From: Immundisolibacter sp.
Lineage (GTDB): Bacteria; Pseudomonadota; Gammaproteobacteria; Immundisolibacterales; Immundisolibacteraceae
Reading direction: 5' to 3'
Assembly (NCBI RefSeq): GCF_014359565.1
Contig: NZ_JACIZD010000003.1
Coordinates: forward strand, 124,001-188,000
Length of the DNA: 64,000 bases
The notes beneath the pieces were generated by a model, which saw nothing but the letters and a program-made list of their open reading frames with translations, did no database searches and was not told where the DNA came from. Made by a program: the position numbers and the translations under genes. Positions 51,611 to 61,518 of the stretch are shown piece by piece (within the stretch, counting starts at the first letter, position 1; each line of letters starts with the position of its first letter).

Positions 51611-53373
51611 CCGACGCGGTCGACAGCGCCGCCCGCTGGCAGATCTACGCCCGCCTGCTTGGCTACGCGCGACCGCACTGGCGGGTGTTCGCGCTGGCAC
51701 TGATCGGCATGATCGGCGGCGCCGCCACGGATCCGGCTTTCGCCGCCCTGATGAAGCCGATGCTCGACGGCAGCTTCGTCGAGCGCGACCCGCAGACCAT
51801 CCGCTGGTTGCCGGTGGTGATGGTCGGCCTGTTCGTGGTGCGCCTGGTGTGCAGCTTCATCGCCGACTTCGGCATGAACTGGGTGGCGCGGCGGGTCATC
51901 AAGGACCTGCGCACGGCCATGTTCGACCACCTGCTGCGCCTGCCGGCGAGTTTTTACGACCGCCAGGCCTCCGGCGCGCTGATTTCCAAGGTCACCTATG
52001 ACGTCGAGATGGTGGCCGGCGCCACCAGCGACGCCCTGACCACGCTGCTCAAGGACAGCGTGGCGGTGCTGGGGCTGCTGGGCTGGATGTTCTACCTGAA
52101 CTGGAAACTGGCGCTGATCTTCCTGGTGGTCGGGCCGGGCATGGCGGCCAGCATCAGCGCGGTGTCGAAGCGCTTTCGGCGCCTGAGCACGCACATTCAG
52201 TCCTCCATGGGCAGCATCACCGCCGCCGCCGGCGAGGTGGTGGAAGGCCACCTGGTGACCAAGCTGTTCAACGGCCAGGACCGCGAATCGGCAAGCTTCG
52301 ATCGGCTGTCGGAGCGCAACCGCCACCTGCACATGAAATGGGTGTCCGTGGACGCGCTGGGCAACGGCGTGGTGCAGTTGCTGATCGCGCTGACCATGGC
52401 CGGCATCCTGTACGCCGCCACCACCTTTGCCAGCACCGAGCGCACCACGGTCGGCGGGTTCACGTCCTTCATCGTGGCGGTGACCATGCTGCAGGCGCCG
52501 GTCAAGCGCCTGACCAAGGTCAACGGCGTGCTGCAGAAGGGCATCACCGCCGCGCGCAGCGTGTTCGGGCTGATCGACGAGCTGGCCGAGCCGGACACCG
52601 GCCGGCGCGAGCTGGTCCGTGCGCGGGGCGAGGTCGAGTATCAGGACGTGGTGTTTTCCTACGCGACCAGCCCGGCGCCGGTGCTGCGCGGCGTGTCGCT
52701 GCACGCCAAGCCCGGCCAGCGGGTGGCGCTGGTCGGGCGCTCCGGCTCGGGCAAGACCAGCCTGGTCGGTCTGCTGCCGCGCTTCTACGAGCCGCAGGCC
52801 GGGCGCATCCTGATCGATGGCATCGACATCCGCGAGCTGACGCTGGCCTCGCTGCGGGCGCAGATCTCGCTGGTCAGCCAGCACGTGGTGCTGTTCAACG
52901 ACACGGTGGGCAGCAACATCGCCTACGGTCGCCGCGGCGAGGTGAGCGAGGCCGACATCGTGCGCGCCGCCGAGCAGGCGCATGCCATGGAATTCATCCG
53001 CCAGTTGCCGCAGGGTCTGGACAGCCTGGTCGGCGACAACGGCGTGCTGCTGTCCGGCGGCCAGCGCCAGCGCATCGCCATTGCCCGGGCGCTGCTCAAG
53101 GACGCGCCGATTTTGATCCTGGACGAGGCCACCTCGGCCCTGGACAGCGAATCGGAGCGGCACATCAAGGCGGCGCTCGACGCACTGATGAGCCACCGCA
53201 CCACGCTGGTTATCGCGCACCGCCTGTCGACCATCGAGAACGCCGACCTGATCCTGGTGATGCAGGACGGGCGCATCGTCGAGCGCGGTGATCATGCGTC
53301 CCTGCTGCGCCAGGGCGGTGCCTATGCCAGGCTGCACCGGATGCAGTTCGCCGACGTGCCGGTCGCGGTCTAG
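51607..53373 (+). CDS. msbA: Lipid A exporter MsbA (ABC transporter/permease)
   Basis: 588 residues. Six transmembrane helices occupy about residues 15-330, followed by an ABC domain: GRSGSGKTSL (Walker A, about 378), LLSGGQRQRIAIARALL (signature, about 482), ILILDEATSALD (Walker B, about 505) and a switch His in VIAHRLSTIE. A DRQASGALISKVTYDVE coupling segment is typical of MsbA. It flips core-lipid A across the inner membrane. In many relatives lpxK follows; here the next gene is an oppositely oriented OYE homologue. Confidence 0.94.
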   Translation: MTDAVDSAARWQIYARLLGYARPHWRVFALALIGMIGGAATDPAFAALMKPMLDGSFVERDPQTIRWLPVVMVGLFVVRLVCSFIADFGMNWVARRVIKDLRTAMFDHLLRLPASFYDRQASGALISKVTYDVEMVAGATSDALTTLLKDSVAVLGLLGWMFYLNWKLALIFLVVGPGMAASISAVSKRFRRLSTHIQSSMGSITAAAGEVVEGHLVTKLFNGQDRESASFDRLSERNRHLHMKWVSVDALGNGVVQLLIALTMAGILYAATTFASTERTTVGGFTSFIVAVTMLQAPVKRLTKVNGVLQKGITAARSVFGLIDELAEPDTGRRELVRARGEVEYQDVVFSYATSPAPVLRGVSLHAKPGQRVALVGRSGSGKTSLVGLLPRFYEPQAGRILIDGIDIRELTLASLRAQISLVSQHVVLFNDTVGSNIAYGRRGEVSEADIVRAAEQAHAMEFIRQLPQGLDSLVGDNGVLLSGGQRQRIAIARALLKDAPILILDEATSALDSESERHIKAALDALMSHRTTLVIAHRLSTIENADLILVMQDGRIVERGDHASLLRQGGAYARLHRMQFADVPVAV

Positions 53374-53385
53374 AACGCCCTGCGG

Positions 53386-54456
53386 TCAGCCGGGCCGGGC
53401 GCGCTGGTACGGCGCCGGCCAGTCGTCCACTGCGCCGCGCAAGGCCGTCGCGGCATGCAGCGGCCAGTACGGATCGCGCAGCAGAGCGCGGCCCAGGAAC
53501 ACCGCATCGGCCTGGCCAGTACGCAGGATATGTTCGGCCTGTTCGGGGCTGGTGATCAGGCCGACCGCGCCGCTGGCCAACCCCGTCTGTTCGCGCACCG
53601 CCGCCGCAAACCGGGTCTGGTAACCCGGACCCACGGGCGGTTTTGCATCCGGCACCGTGCCGCCGCTTGAGCAGTCCAGCAGATCGACACCCAGTGCCTT
53701 GAGCCGGCGGGCGAATTCGAGCGTGGACGGCAGATCCCAGCCACCCTCCGTCCAGTCGGTGCAGGACACGCGCACCAGCAGCGGCAGCTCGGCCGGCCAG
53801 GCGGCGCGCACTGCCTGAGCCACCCGCAGCGGAAAACGCAGCCGGTTGTCGAGGCTGCCGCCGTATTCGTCCGTGCGCCGGTTCGACAGCGGCGACAGAA
53901 AGGAATGCAGCAGATAGCCGTGTGCCATGTGCAGTTCCAGCACCTCGAAGCCGGCCTGCAAGGCCAGTTTGGTGGAGTGCACGAACTGGTCCAGCAGCAC
54001 GTCCAGATGTACCGGTTCGAGTGCTGTGGGCACGGCGTGATCCGGCGCGAACGGCAGCGCGCTGGGCGCAACGGCACGCCAGCCGCCATCGGCGAGGGCG
54101 AGCGGCGTGCCACCTTCCCAGGGCACGCGCATCGACGCCTTGCGCCCGGCGTGGGCGAGCTGGATGCCGGCCACGGCGCCGTGGTGCCGGATGCCGGAGG
54201 CGATTTGGCGCAGTGGGGCCAGCTGGTCGGCATTCCACAGGCCAAGATCGCCAGGGCTGATGCGGCCCTCGGCGGTCACGGCGGTGGCTTCCACCATCAC
54301 CATGCCGGCGCCGCCGACGGCGCGGCTGATGTAATGCACGCTGTGCCAGTCCTGCACCACGCCGCCGACGGCGCTGTACTGGCACATGGGCGACATCCAG
54401 GCGCGATTGCGAAAACGTACCGAGCGCAGGCCAAGAGGCTCGAACAGCAGGCTCAT
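53386..54456 (-). CDS. NADH:flavin oxidoreductase, Old Yellow Enzyme family (YqjM-like)
   Basis: 356 residues from ATG 54456. It begins [29 protein letters not shown], the YqjM-type opening with Met-Cys in the flavin site. [29 protein letters not shown] and [37 protein letters not shown] (substrate His, FMN loop) follow. The end contains [35 protein letters not shown]. It binds FMN and reduces activated alkenes with NAD(P)H in the cytoplasm; the physiological substrate is unknown. Confidence 0.92.
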   Translation of the reverse strand: MSLLFEPLGLRSVRFRNRAWMSPMCQYSAVGGVVQDWHSVHYISRAVGGAGMVMVEATAVTAEGRISPGDLGLWNADQLAPLRQIASGIRHHGAVAGIQLAHAGRKASMRVPWEGGTPLALADGGWRAVAPSALPFAPDHAVPTALEPVHLDVLLDQFVHSTKLALQAGFEVLELHMAHGYLLHSFLSPLSNRRTDEYGGSLDNRLRFPLRVAQAVRAAWPAELPLLVRVSCTDWTEGGWDLPSTLEFARRLKALGVDLLDCSSGGTVPDAKPPVGPGYQTRFAAAVREQTGLASGAVGLITSPEQAEHILRTGQADAVFLGRALLRDPYWPLHAATALRGAVDDWPAPYQRARPG

Positions 54457-54501
54457 CGTTGCGGGACCATGAGATGGGGTGAAGCCGACGTCCTGGCGGG
54501 C

Positions 54502-54921
54502 TCAGTGCAGGACGGTGTCTTCGTCGATGGTGACGGTCGGCGTCGGCGAGGCGTGGTGCAGGATCATCCGCCAGCCAGCCGCCGTGTGCCGATAGACATT
54601 GGTCGCCACGACCGGTGGCTGCTGGGTCTCCTCGCCGCGCAGGCCAAGCTGCTCGTGGACCACGTGCGTGGCCAGATCGCCATCGCGGCGCTGCAGCACC
54701 GGCACGGTGCTGACCGTCAGGTGCGGGCCGGCCGCGAACATGCGCCGCCAGGCGGCGAAGATGGCGCGGTGACCGTGCAGTTCCGGCCACATTGGGTGCA
54801 CGCACACCAAGTCAGGCCCTTCGTCCCATACCGCCTGCATGAGCGCGGTGTCGGCGGCTTCCAGGGCCTTGTAGAACGCAGCCTCGGCGGCGGCGGGGGT
54901 CTCGAATTCGTTGTTAGTCAT
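54502..54921 (-). CDS. SnoaL-like/NTF2-fold protein (DUF4440-like)
   Basis: 139 residues from ATG 54921. Recognisable parts are TPAAAEAAFYKALEAADTALMQAVW, DLVCVHPMWPELHGHRAIFAAWRRMFA and VVATNVYRHTAAGWRMILHHASPTP, the ordinary plan of small NTF2-fold proteins with a W-R-M-I-L-H-H end. Such proteins may bind or isomerise small ligands. It is next to and in the same direction as the OYE gene, and divergent from the desulfinase-like gene. Confidence 0.8.
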   Translation of the reverse strand: MTNNEFETPAAAEAAFYKALEAADTALMQAVWDEGPDLVCVHPMWPELHGHRAIFAAWRRMFAAGPHLTVSTVPVLQRRDGDLATHVVHEQLGLRGEETQQPPVVATNVYRHTAAGWRMILHHASPTPTVTIDEDTVLH

Positions 54922-55034
54922 CGCATCTGGCACGAGAGAGCCTGTTGGCGGTTGTCGATGCTGGCAGCTGGGGGCTAAAGTGCCCGCATTCAAGCATCCG
55001 GGGGCTTCCTCAGGTGCGGCGAGGAGGAATGAAC

Positions 55035-56069
55035 ATGCCCCGAACCCTATGGTATACGCGCTGTCCGGTGGCCACGGCTTCCGGTATCGCCTTTCAGCGC
55101 AAGTCCTTCGACGAGGAGTTTGCCGGTTCCGCGTTCGAGGTTCGCAACATCAAGGAACTGGGCCCGTCGCAGGCGGACACGCATTTCGATCACCGCTTGG
55201 CCGACTCGTTCCGCGAGGGCGGCGCCATCCCGCCGCTGTGGGCGCGCACGCGCGGCGCCGACACGCTGGCGGTGGGCCTGACCTTCGTCGCCGACTCGCT
55301 GGCCGTGTTCGTGCGTGCCGACGACAAGGCGCAGCGCGTGCAGGATCTGGCTGGCCGCCGCTGCGGGCTGCCGGTGCGTCCGTACATCCTGATCGATTTC
55401 ATGAAGGTCAACGCCCACAAGGGCTTTTACTCGACCCTCGCCGCCAACGGCATGGCCGAGTCGGACGTCAGGTTCGTCGAGATGACCGTCAACGACGACA
55501 TGCACGGCAGCATCAACGCGGACCTGCAGCAGGGTGACCGGCCGAGCCTGTACGACCCCGACGTCGCTTATTTGCTGCGCGGCGAGGTGGACGCCATCTT
55601 CTGCAAGAACGCCGAGGTCGGCCTGATCGAGCGCCGCTATGCCGGGCGCATCCGCAAGCTGTACGACCTGATGACCGACCAGACCGATCGCGCACACATG
55701 GTCAACGCCAACCCGCGCATCATCACCGTCAGCGCCGGCCTGGCCAGGGAGGCGCCCGAGGCCGTGGAACGCTACCTGCAGGTGCTGGTGCGCACCGCCA
55801 ACTGGGCGGTCACGCACCCGGCCGAGGCGGCCGAAACCATGGCCCGTGAGCTGGGTGTGTCGGCGGACGACATCCGCAACACCTACGAGCCGGACTTCCA
55901 CAAGAAACTGTGGCCATCGTTCGGACCGGAACTGCGCCGCCTGCTGCAGGTGCAGATCGATTTCATGCAAAGCCACGGCTATCTGGGGCCGGTCGACCTG
56001 GAAAGCTGGATGCAGCGGCGGTTTCTTGAACAGGCGTACCGGCGGGAAGGGCTGCCGGCGGTGGCCTGA
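55035..56069 (+). CDS. DszB-like sulfinate desulfinase candidate (periplasmic-binding fold)
   Basis: 344 residues from ATG 55035, chosen because GAGGAGG (55021-55027) is seven bases upstream; ATG 55029 abuts it. The fold is that of nitrate/sulfonate substrate-binding proteins, but there is no signal peptide, so it is cytoplasmic. TLWYTRCPVATASGIA (Cys10), DTHFDHRL (His50) and FREGGAIPPLW (Arg60, Gly63) line up with Cys27, His60, Arg70 and Gly73 of DszB, the 2'-hydroxybiphenyl-2-sulfinate desulfinase. The His-to-Arg spacing is the same (10). The other dsz genes (dszA, dszC) are absent, so the substrate may be another sulfinate. A binding-protein-like role without ABC partners is the alternative. 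Confidence 0.72.
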   Translation: MPRTLWYTRCPVATASGIAFQRKSFDEEFAGSAFEVRNIKELGPSQADTHFDHRLADSFREGGAIPPLWARTRGADTLAVGLTFVADSLAVFVRADDKAQRVQDLAGRRCGLPVRPYILIDFMKVNAHKGFYSTLAANGMAESDVRFVEMTVNDDMHGSINADLQQGDRPSLYDPDVAYLLRGEVDAIFCKNAEVGLIERRYAGRIRKLYDLMTDQTDRAHMVNANPRIITVSAGLAREAPEAVERYLQVLVRTANWAVTHPAEAAETMARELGVSADDIRNTYEPDFHKKLWPSFGPELRRLLQVQIDFMQSHGYLGPVDLESWMQRRFLEQAYRREGLPAVA

Positions 56070-56110
56070 TTGCAGAAGTTCAGCCCTTAACAACGTGATC
56101 GGAGGGGAGC

Positions 56111-56479
56111 ATGACGATAGCCTATTGGTGTGTGCTGGCACTGGTGTTCTTTCCGCCGGTGCTGGGCGCCTTGGCCAAGAGCGGCGGCTTTGACAACAGC
56201 CGGCCGCGCGAGAGCCTGGCCGCGGCAACCGGCTGGCGCAAGCGCGCCGACTGGGCGCAGCAGAATGCGCTGGAGAACTTCGCGCCGTTCGCGGCGGCCG
56301 TGATCATCGGCCACCTGACCGGCCTGGCGCAGGGCACGCTGGATCAGCTGGCGCTGGCCTTCGTGGCGCTGCGCGTGCTGCATGCGGTGTTCTACATCGC
56401 CGATCAGGCGACGCTGCGCTCGTTGTCCTACGTGGGCGGCCTGGCCTGCATCATTGCCATCTTCGTGATGGCGGCCTGA
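56111..56479 (+). CDS. MAPEG family membrane protein
   Basis: 122 residues from ATG 56111, with GGAGGGG upstream. Four hydrophobic segments and the family centre ENFAPFAAAVIIGHLTG followed by RVLHAVFYIADQATLRSLSYVGGLACIIAIFVMA. The conserved E-N-F/L and R-V-x-H match MAPEG (glutathione-transferase or isomerase-like) membrane proteins. The function of bacterial members is mostly unknown. A strong terminator follows. Confidence 0.88.
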   Translation: MTIAYWCVLALVFFPPVLGALAKSGGFDNSRPRESLAAATGWRKRADWAQQNALENFAPFAAAVIIGHLTGLAQGTLDQLALAFVALRVLHAVFYIADQATLRSLSYVGGLACIIAIFVMAA

Positions 56480-56496
56480 TCGGTCCTGGCTGACAA

Positions 56497-56536
56497 ACGC
56501 CGGCTGGGGACTGCACGCCCCAGCCGGCGTTTTTTT
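56497..56536 (+). terminator. Rho-independent terminator after the MAPEG gene
   Basis: A 13-bp perfect stem ACGCCGGCTGGGG (56497-56509) with its complement (56518-56530), an 8-base loop and seven T (56530-56536). It is the clearest terminator in the window. Confidence 0.92.
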
Positions 56537-56624
56537 GCCCATCGGTCGCCTCGGGCGCTGAAAGATCCAGGATGGATTTATTCAGCGCTTCCATAGGGGG
56601 CTTTTCTCAGCCGAAGGGAACCCG

Positions 56625-56973
56625 ATGCCGGCGACTATCGGGTGCTCCGACGGAACGCCGGTGTCTGCGACGTGGTCATTGAATTGCCCCTCCACGCCGC
56701 CGAGAGCCTGTCGCTGCGCATCAAAATAGAGATGCACGCCAGAACCTGCAGCCGATATTTTCGCTCAAGCTGCGCAGTGCCTACAATTGACAAGGCCGCG
56801 CCTGTTGCGGCAGGTGGTGTCGCACCGTGTCGGACAGAACCATGCGCAGGCCGAGGCGCTGCCCGCGCGTCGTCCGGGCAGACACACTGACCGTGACGCC
56901 GATCACCGAGCCGAAGATCAAGACCGAGGCCGTCCGGTGCCCGGGCGGTGACGCACTACGGCACGGCCAGGAC
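56625..56973 (+). pseudogene. Decayed partial duplicate of ilvA
   Basis: The stretch aligns with the first 370 bases or so of the intact ilvA at 57945. GACGTGGTCATTGA matches GACGTGGCCATCGA, AGCCTGTCGCTGCGC matches exactly except the last base, and AAGCTGCGC is shared. Further on AACCATGCGCAGG matches AACCACGCGCAGG, and GTGACGCCGATCACC with AAGATCAAGACCGAGGCCGTC matches the intact gene. Small deletions and stops break the frame, and the copy stops near GCACGGCCAGGAC. It lies after a terminator and is surely non-functional. Confidence 0.82.
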
Positions 56974-57295
56974 CCGCTGCCCCGATCTGAGGTCATCGGG
57001 CCTGAGTAGTGGCATGGCCACCAGCATGCTGTGCCTACATGGATAACCTTTTGCTACGACCTTACTGCCTTGCTGACCACCATCACCGGCCCGCGATCAG
57101 GTGCAAGACTGCTGGTGGCGAGTCTGGATTCGGTGTTGCGGGCCGCAGTCCCGCTGCAGGATGGTGCAGTCCGGGTGCCGGTGTCGGGTTGCCGGGGATC
57201 GCTGTGGGCGGCCGGCCCAGCCTCCTCACCGCCTTGTGCCGGGCTGTCGAGCAAAAGGTCGAGACGGCCTGCGTGCCGAGGTTGGCTGGCCTGCC
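56974..57295. other. 322-base gap without a gene
   Basis: Open frames here have no recognisable family content. The bases after the ilvA relic do not align obviously with the rest of ilvA. It may contain the promoter of the DUF2062 gene; nothing else is visible. Confidence 0.45.
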
Positions 57296-57889
57296 ATGAG
57301 CAGATGTCAAGGCAAGCCCGGCGCGGCGATGAATCGCTGGCGCCGCCTGTTGCACGACGCCGCGCAGCTGCGTCACCGGCGCTGGCTGCGCTGGATGGGT
57401 CCGGCCCTGCACCACCCGCGGCTGTGGCACATGAGCCGCCGCGGCGTGTCTCTGGGTGTGGGCATCGGTGTGTTTTTCGGCCTCATGCTGCCGCTGGCGC
57501 AAATGCCAGCCGCCGCCGTGGTGGCTGTCGTCATGCGTGCCAACGTGCCGGTGGCGGCGGTCAGCACGCTGGTGACCAACCCGGTCACTTTCCCGGTTAT
57601 CTACTATGGCGCCTACCGCATCGGCTCGCGTCTGATCGGCCAGGACCCACAGCGCCGCGACGCGTTCGACCATCCGCCGGAGCAGCTGCAGGAAGCAGTC
57701 GAGTATCCGCCACCGCGCACCTGGTGGCGCCGGGTCGGCATTCCCACCGTGCTCGGTTTGGCCGTGATGGCCACCACCTGCGGGCTGCTGACCTACCTGT
57801 TGGCCGGCTGGCTGCTGCGCCTGCGCACGCGGCGCATCTGGGAAAGGCGCGTGCGGCGGCGCCAGCGGCGCAACCGCAGCCAGCACTGA
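57296..57889 (+). CDS. DUF2062 membrane protein
   Basis: 197 residues from ATG 57296; ATG 57329 is an alternative and neither has a strong ribosome site. Hallmarks of DUF2062 are ALHHPRLWHMSRRGVSLGVGIGVFFGLMLPLAQMPAAAVVAVVMRANVPVAAVSTLVTNPVTFPVIYYGAYRIGSRLIG. About four membrane segments are present, with a very basic C-terminus (RRIWERRVRRRQRRNRSQH). The function is unknown. It sits between the ilvA relic and the intact ilvA. Confidence 0.87.
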   Translation: MSRCQGKPGAAMNRWRRLLHDAAQLRHRRWLRWMGPALHHPRLWHMSRRGVSLGVGIGVFFGLMLPLAQMPAAAVVAVVMRANVPVAAVSTLVTNPVTFPVIYYGAYRIGSRLIGQDPQRRDAFDHPPEQLQEAVEYPPPRTWWRRVGIPTVLGLAVMATTCGLLTYLLAGWLLRLRTRRIWERRVRRRQRRNRSQH

Positions 57890-57944
57890 GACGATGTCGG
57901 TCGCCCCGATGCGTGTTGGGCGCGCTACCCGACAAGGAGCCAAC

Positions 57945-59447
57945 GTGCGCGACTACCTGGTATTGACACTCAATGCCCGCGTCTACGACGTGGCCATCGA
58001 GTCGCCGCTGGATGTGGCCGATAGCCTGTCGCTGCGTCTGAACAACCGCGTGCTGCTCAAGCGCGAGGACATGCAGCCGGTTTTTTCCTTCAAGCTGCGC
58101 GGCGCCTACAACAAGATGGCGCATCTGACGCGGCGGGCCCTGAAGGCCGGCGTGATCACGGCGTCCGCCGGCAACCACGCGCAGGGCGTGGCGCTGGCGG
58201 CGCAGCGCCTCGGCAGCCATGCACTGATCGTGATGCCGGTCACCACGCCGCAGATCAAGATCGATGCCGTCGAGCGTCTGGGCGGCGAGGCGCTGTTGCA
58301 TGGCGAGGATTACGCCGCCGCCGCCCGGCACGCACTGGTTCTCGCCGCCGAGCGGGGCCTGAGCTTCATCCATCCCTACGACGATCCGCTGGTGATTGCC
58401 GGGCAGGGCACCATCGGCGCCGAGCTGCTGCGCCAGCTTCAGGGGCCCTGCGACGCCATCTTCGTGCCGGTCGGCGGTGGCGGGCTGATCGGCGGCATCG
58501 CCGCCTACGTCAAGCGCCTGCGCCCGGAAATTCGCATCATCGGCGTGGAAGCCGACGACGCCGACGCCATGGAACGCTCCCTGCGTACCGGCCGACGGGT
58601 CAGCCTGCGCAGCGTCGGGCTGTTTGCCGACGGCACCGCGGTGCGTCAGGTCGGCCGCGAGCCGTTTCGCCTGGCGCGCCAGTACGTGGACGAGATGCTG
58701 CTGGTGAACCCGGACGAGATCTGCGCCGCCATCAAGGACACCTTCGAGGACACGCGCGCCATCGTGGAACCTGCCGGCGCGCTGGCGCTGGCGGGTCTGA
58801 AGCGCTATGTGGCCCGCGAACGCTGCCATGGCCGCACGCTGGTGGCCGTGTGCTCCGGCGCCAACATGAACTTCGACCGTCTGCGCTACGTGGCCGAGCG
58901 GGCCGAGATCGGCGAGCGACGCGAGGCGATCTTCGCCGCCACCATTCCCGAGCGGCCGGGCAGCTTTCTGCATTTTTGCGAAGCCATCGGCGCGCGCCAG
59001 ATCACCGAGTTCAACTACCGCTACGCCAGTGCCGAGGAGGCGCACGTGTACGTGGGCGTGCAGACCGCCGGCAACCAGCGCCAGGCCTTGTATGAACAGC
59101 TGCGAAAGCACGGCTATGCGGTGGTCGACCTGACCGAGGATGAGACCGCCAAGCTGCACCTGCGGCACATGGTCGGTGGCCACGGCCAGCTGCCGGACGA
59201 GTTGCTGTACCGGTTCACCTTCGACGAACGGCCGGGCGCGCTGGCCCATTTCCTGGCCCGCCTGGGCGCGCACTGGAACATCAGCCTGTTCCATTACCGC
59301 AACCACGGTGCCGCCGACGGGCGGGCGCTGGTCGGGCTGCAGGTGCCGCCGGCCGAGCGGGCGCGTTTTCGGGCTCACCTCGCCCAGGGCGGTTTCGAGT
59401 ACGTGGACGAGACTGCAAGCGCGGCCTACCGGCTGTTTCTTCGGTAG
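57945..59447 (+). CDS. ilvA: Threonine ammonia-lyase, biosynthetic (IlvA)
   Basis: 500 residues from GTG 57945, with AAGGAG (57934-57939) five bases upstream. The PLP lysine lies in PVFSFKLRGAYNKMA. SAGNHAQGVALAAQRLG and the phosphate-binding VPVGGGGLIGGIAAYVK follow. Two ACT-like regulatory repeats make the C-terminal 180 residues (EIGERREAIFAATIPERPGSFLHFCEAIG and DELLYRFTFDERPGALAHFLARLGAHWNISLFHYRNHG). It makes 2-oxobutanoate for isoleucine and should be feedback-inhibited by isoleucine through the ACT repeats. The length is standard for the two-repeat form. Confidence 0.95.
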   Translation: MRDYLVLTLNARVYDVAIESPLDVADSLSLRLNNRVLLKREDMQPVFSFKLRGAYNKMAHLTRRALKAGVITASAGNHAQGVALAAQRLGSHALIVMPVTTPQIKIDAVERLGGEALLHGEDYAAAARHALVLAAERGLSFIHPYDDPLVIAGQGTIGAELLRQLQGPCDAIFVPVGGGGLIGGIAAYVKRLRPEIRIIGVEADDADAMERSLRTGRRVSLRSVGLFADGTAVRQVGREPFRLARQYVDEMLLVNPDEICAAIKDTFEDTRAIVEPAGALALAGLKRYVARERCHGRTLVAVCSGANMNFDRLRYVAERAEIGERREAIFAATIPERPGSFLHFCEAIGARQITEFNYRYASAEEAHVYVGVQTAGNQRQALYEQLRKHGYAVVDLTEDETAKLHLRHMVGGHGQLPDELLYRFTFDERPGALAHFLARLGAHWNISLFHYRNHGAADGRALVGLQVPPAERARFRAHLAQGGFEYVDETASAAYRLFLR

Positions 59448-59550
59448 GCCATCGCAGGCGTGGCCGGCCTTGGCGCCCGCCGCCGCCGCCCGATCCGCCT
59501 CGCGCACCGATTGCCCGCGGGTCTGGCCCGAGTCTTGCGTTGAGCTGCCC

Positions 59551-60012
59551 ATGATTCGTTTCGACCGCTTCGCATCCACCGGCATGCACCGCGCCGGGTC
59601 CGTCACGCTGCCGTTCGAGCGCCGGGTGCGGTCGCGTCAGCGCGTGCTGCTGGACGATGGCCGCGAGGCGCTGATCGACCTGCCGCGCGGCACGGTGCTG
59701 CGTGACGGCAGCCTGCTGGCCGATGCCCAGGGGCAGGTGCTTGCCGTGTGCGCGGCCCGGGAGGATGTATCCATCGCGTGTGCTGGGGATCCTCTCGTCC
59801 TGCTGCGCGGTGCCTATCACTTGGGCAATCGGCACGTTGCGGTGCAGCTGGGTCCCGGCTGGCTGCGCTACCTGCACGATCACGTGCTCGACGACATGCT
59901 GCGCGGGCTGGGCCTGCAGGTGGAACTCGCGCAGCTGCCCTTCGAGCCGGAAGCCGGTGCCTACGGGCCGGGCGCCGTATCCGGCCACGCACATGCGCAC
60001 GATCATGACTGA
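59551..60012 (+). CDS. ureE: Urease accessory protein UreE (nickel chaperone)
   Basis: 153 residues from ATG 59551. Core: FERRVRSRQRVLLDDGREALIDLPRGTVLRDGSLL, then LRGAYHLGNRHVAVQLGPGWLRYLHDHVLDDMLRGLGL with the metal-binding His of LGNRH. The end GHAHAHDHD is a His-rich nickel-binding tail. It delivers Ni to the UreG-F-D complex. ureF overlaps its end by eight bases. The structural genes ureABC are not in the window. Confidence 0.95.
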   Translation: MIRFDRFASTGMHRAGSVTLPFERRVRSRQRVLLDDGREALIDLPRGTVLRDGSLLADAQGQVLAVCAAREDVSIACAGDPLVLLRGAYHLGNRHVAVQLGPGWLRYLHDHVLDDMLRGLGLQVELAQLPFEPEAGAYGPGAVSGHAHAHDHD

Positions 60013-60679
60013 CCCGGTCGCCGATCTGCGCCTGCGCCAGCTGACCAGCGCCGCGCTGCCGGTGGGCGCCTTCGCGTATTCGCAGGGCCTGGAAAGCGCG
60101 GTCGAGCTGGGCTGGATTCGCGACCCGCTGCAGGCGCAGCAATGGATCGGCGGCCTGCTGGAGCACACACTGTCCGGGCTGGAGGTGCCGCTGCTGGCGC
60201 GCCTGATGGCGGCCTTTGCCAGTGCCGACGAGGCGGCCGCCGAGCGCTGGTCAGGACTGCTGCTGGCCATGCGCGACAGCGCCGAGCTGCGCGCACAGGA
60301 ACGGGCACTGGGCACGGCCTGGGCGGCGCTGCTGGTCGATCTTGGCGTGCCGGGTGCGGCCTCCTGGGCCGAGCGGCCACAGCGCACGGCGCTGGCGCTG
60401 TATGCATTGGCGATGGTGCATTACGGCATTGCGGTGCAGGACGCCGCGCAGGCCTTGCTGTGGGCATGGCTGGAGGCGCAGGCGAGCGCGGCCCTGCGCG
60501 CGGTGCCGCTTGGCCACGCGGCGGCGCAGCAAGTGATCCACACGGTCGCCGCTGCCATTCCGGCCGCCGTCAGGCGCGGCCTGGCGCTGGCGGACGAGGA
60601 CATCGGCGCCGGTGCCCCGGCGCTGGCCATCGCCAGCTGCCGGCACGAGACGCAGTACAGCCGGCTGTTTCGGTCCTGA
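60005..60679 (+). CDS. ureF: Urease accessory protein UreF
   Basis: 224 residues from ATG 60005 in the overlap with ureE. It opens LRLRQLTSAALPVGAFAYSQGLESAVELGWI, the UreF signature. An all-helical body follows, ending ADEDIGAGAPALAIASCRHETQYSRLFRS with the conserved C-terminal R-H-E-x-Q-Y-S-R-L-F-R-S. UreF acts as a gate for UreG during urease activation. Confidence 0.95.
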   Translation: MTDPVADLRLRQLTSAALPVGAFAYSQGLESAVELGWIRDPLQAQQWIGGLLEHTLSGLEVPLLARLMAAFASADEAAAERWSGLLLAMRDSAELRAQERALGTAWAALLVDLGVPGAASWAERPQRTALALYALAMVHYGIAVQDAAQALLWAWLEAQASAALRAVPLGHAAAQQVIHTVAAAIPAAVRRGLALADEDIGAGAPALAIASCRHETQYSRLFRS

Positions 60680-60697
60680 TACACGACGGGAGTGACG

Positions 60698-61321
<624 letters not shown>

Positions 61322-61518
61322 TACCGGCCGCCTGGTGCCCCAAGTTCGTGCCCGATGCTGAATGAATGCACCACGCCGAAGCCAGGATGCGTCTGCCGGG
61401 GCGGCGTCGATGCAGGTCGATCGACTTGAATACAAGGCGGTGCAGCAGGTGGCACAGCAGTTGCTGAAGCTACCGCGCCATCGGGGAGGAGGCATGACCT
61501 AACCCAGGGAGTACGGGC

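Noticed and set aside
61362-61502. A 46-codon frame between ureG and the porin
   Set aside because: No ribosome site, no recognisable motif; too short to support without conservation data.
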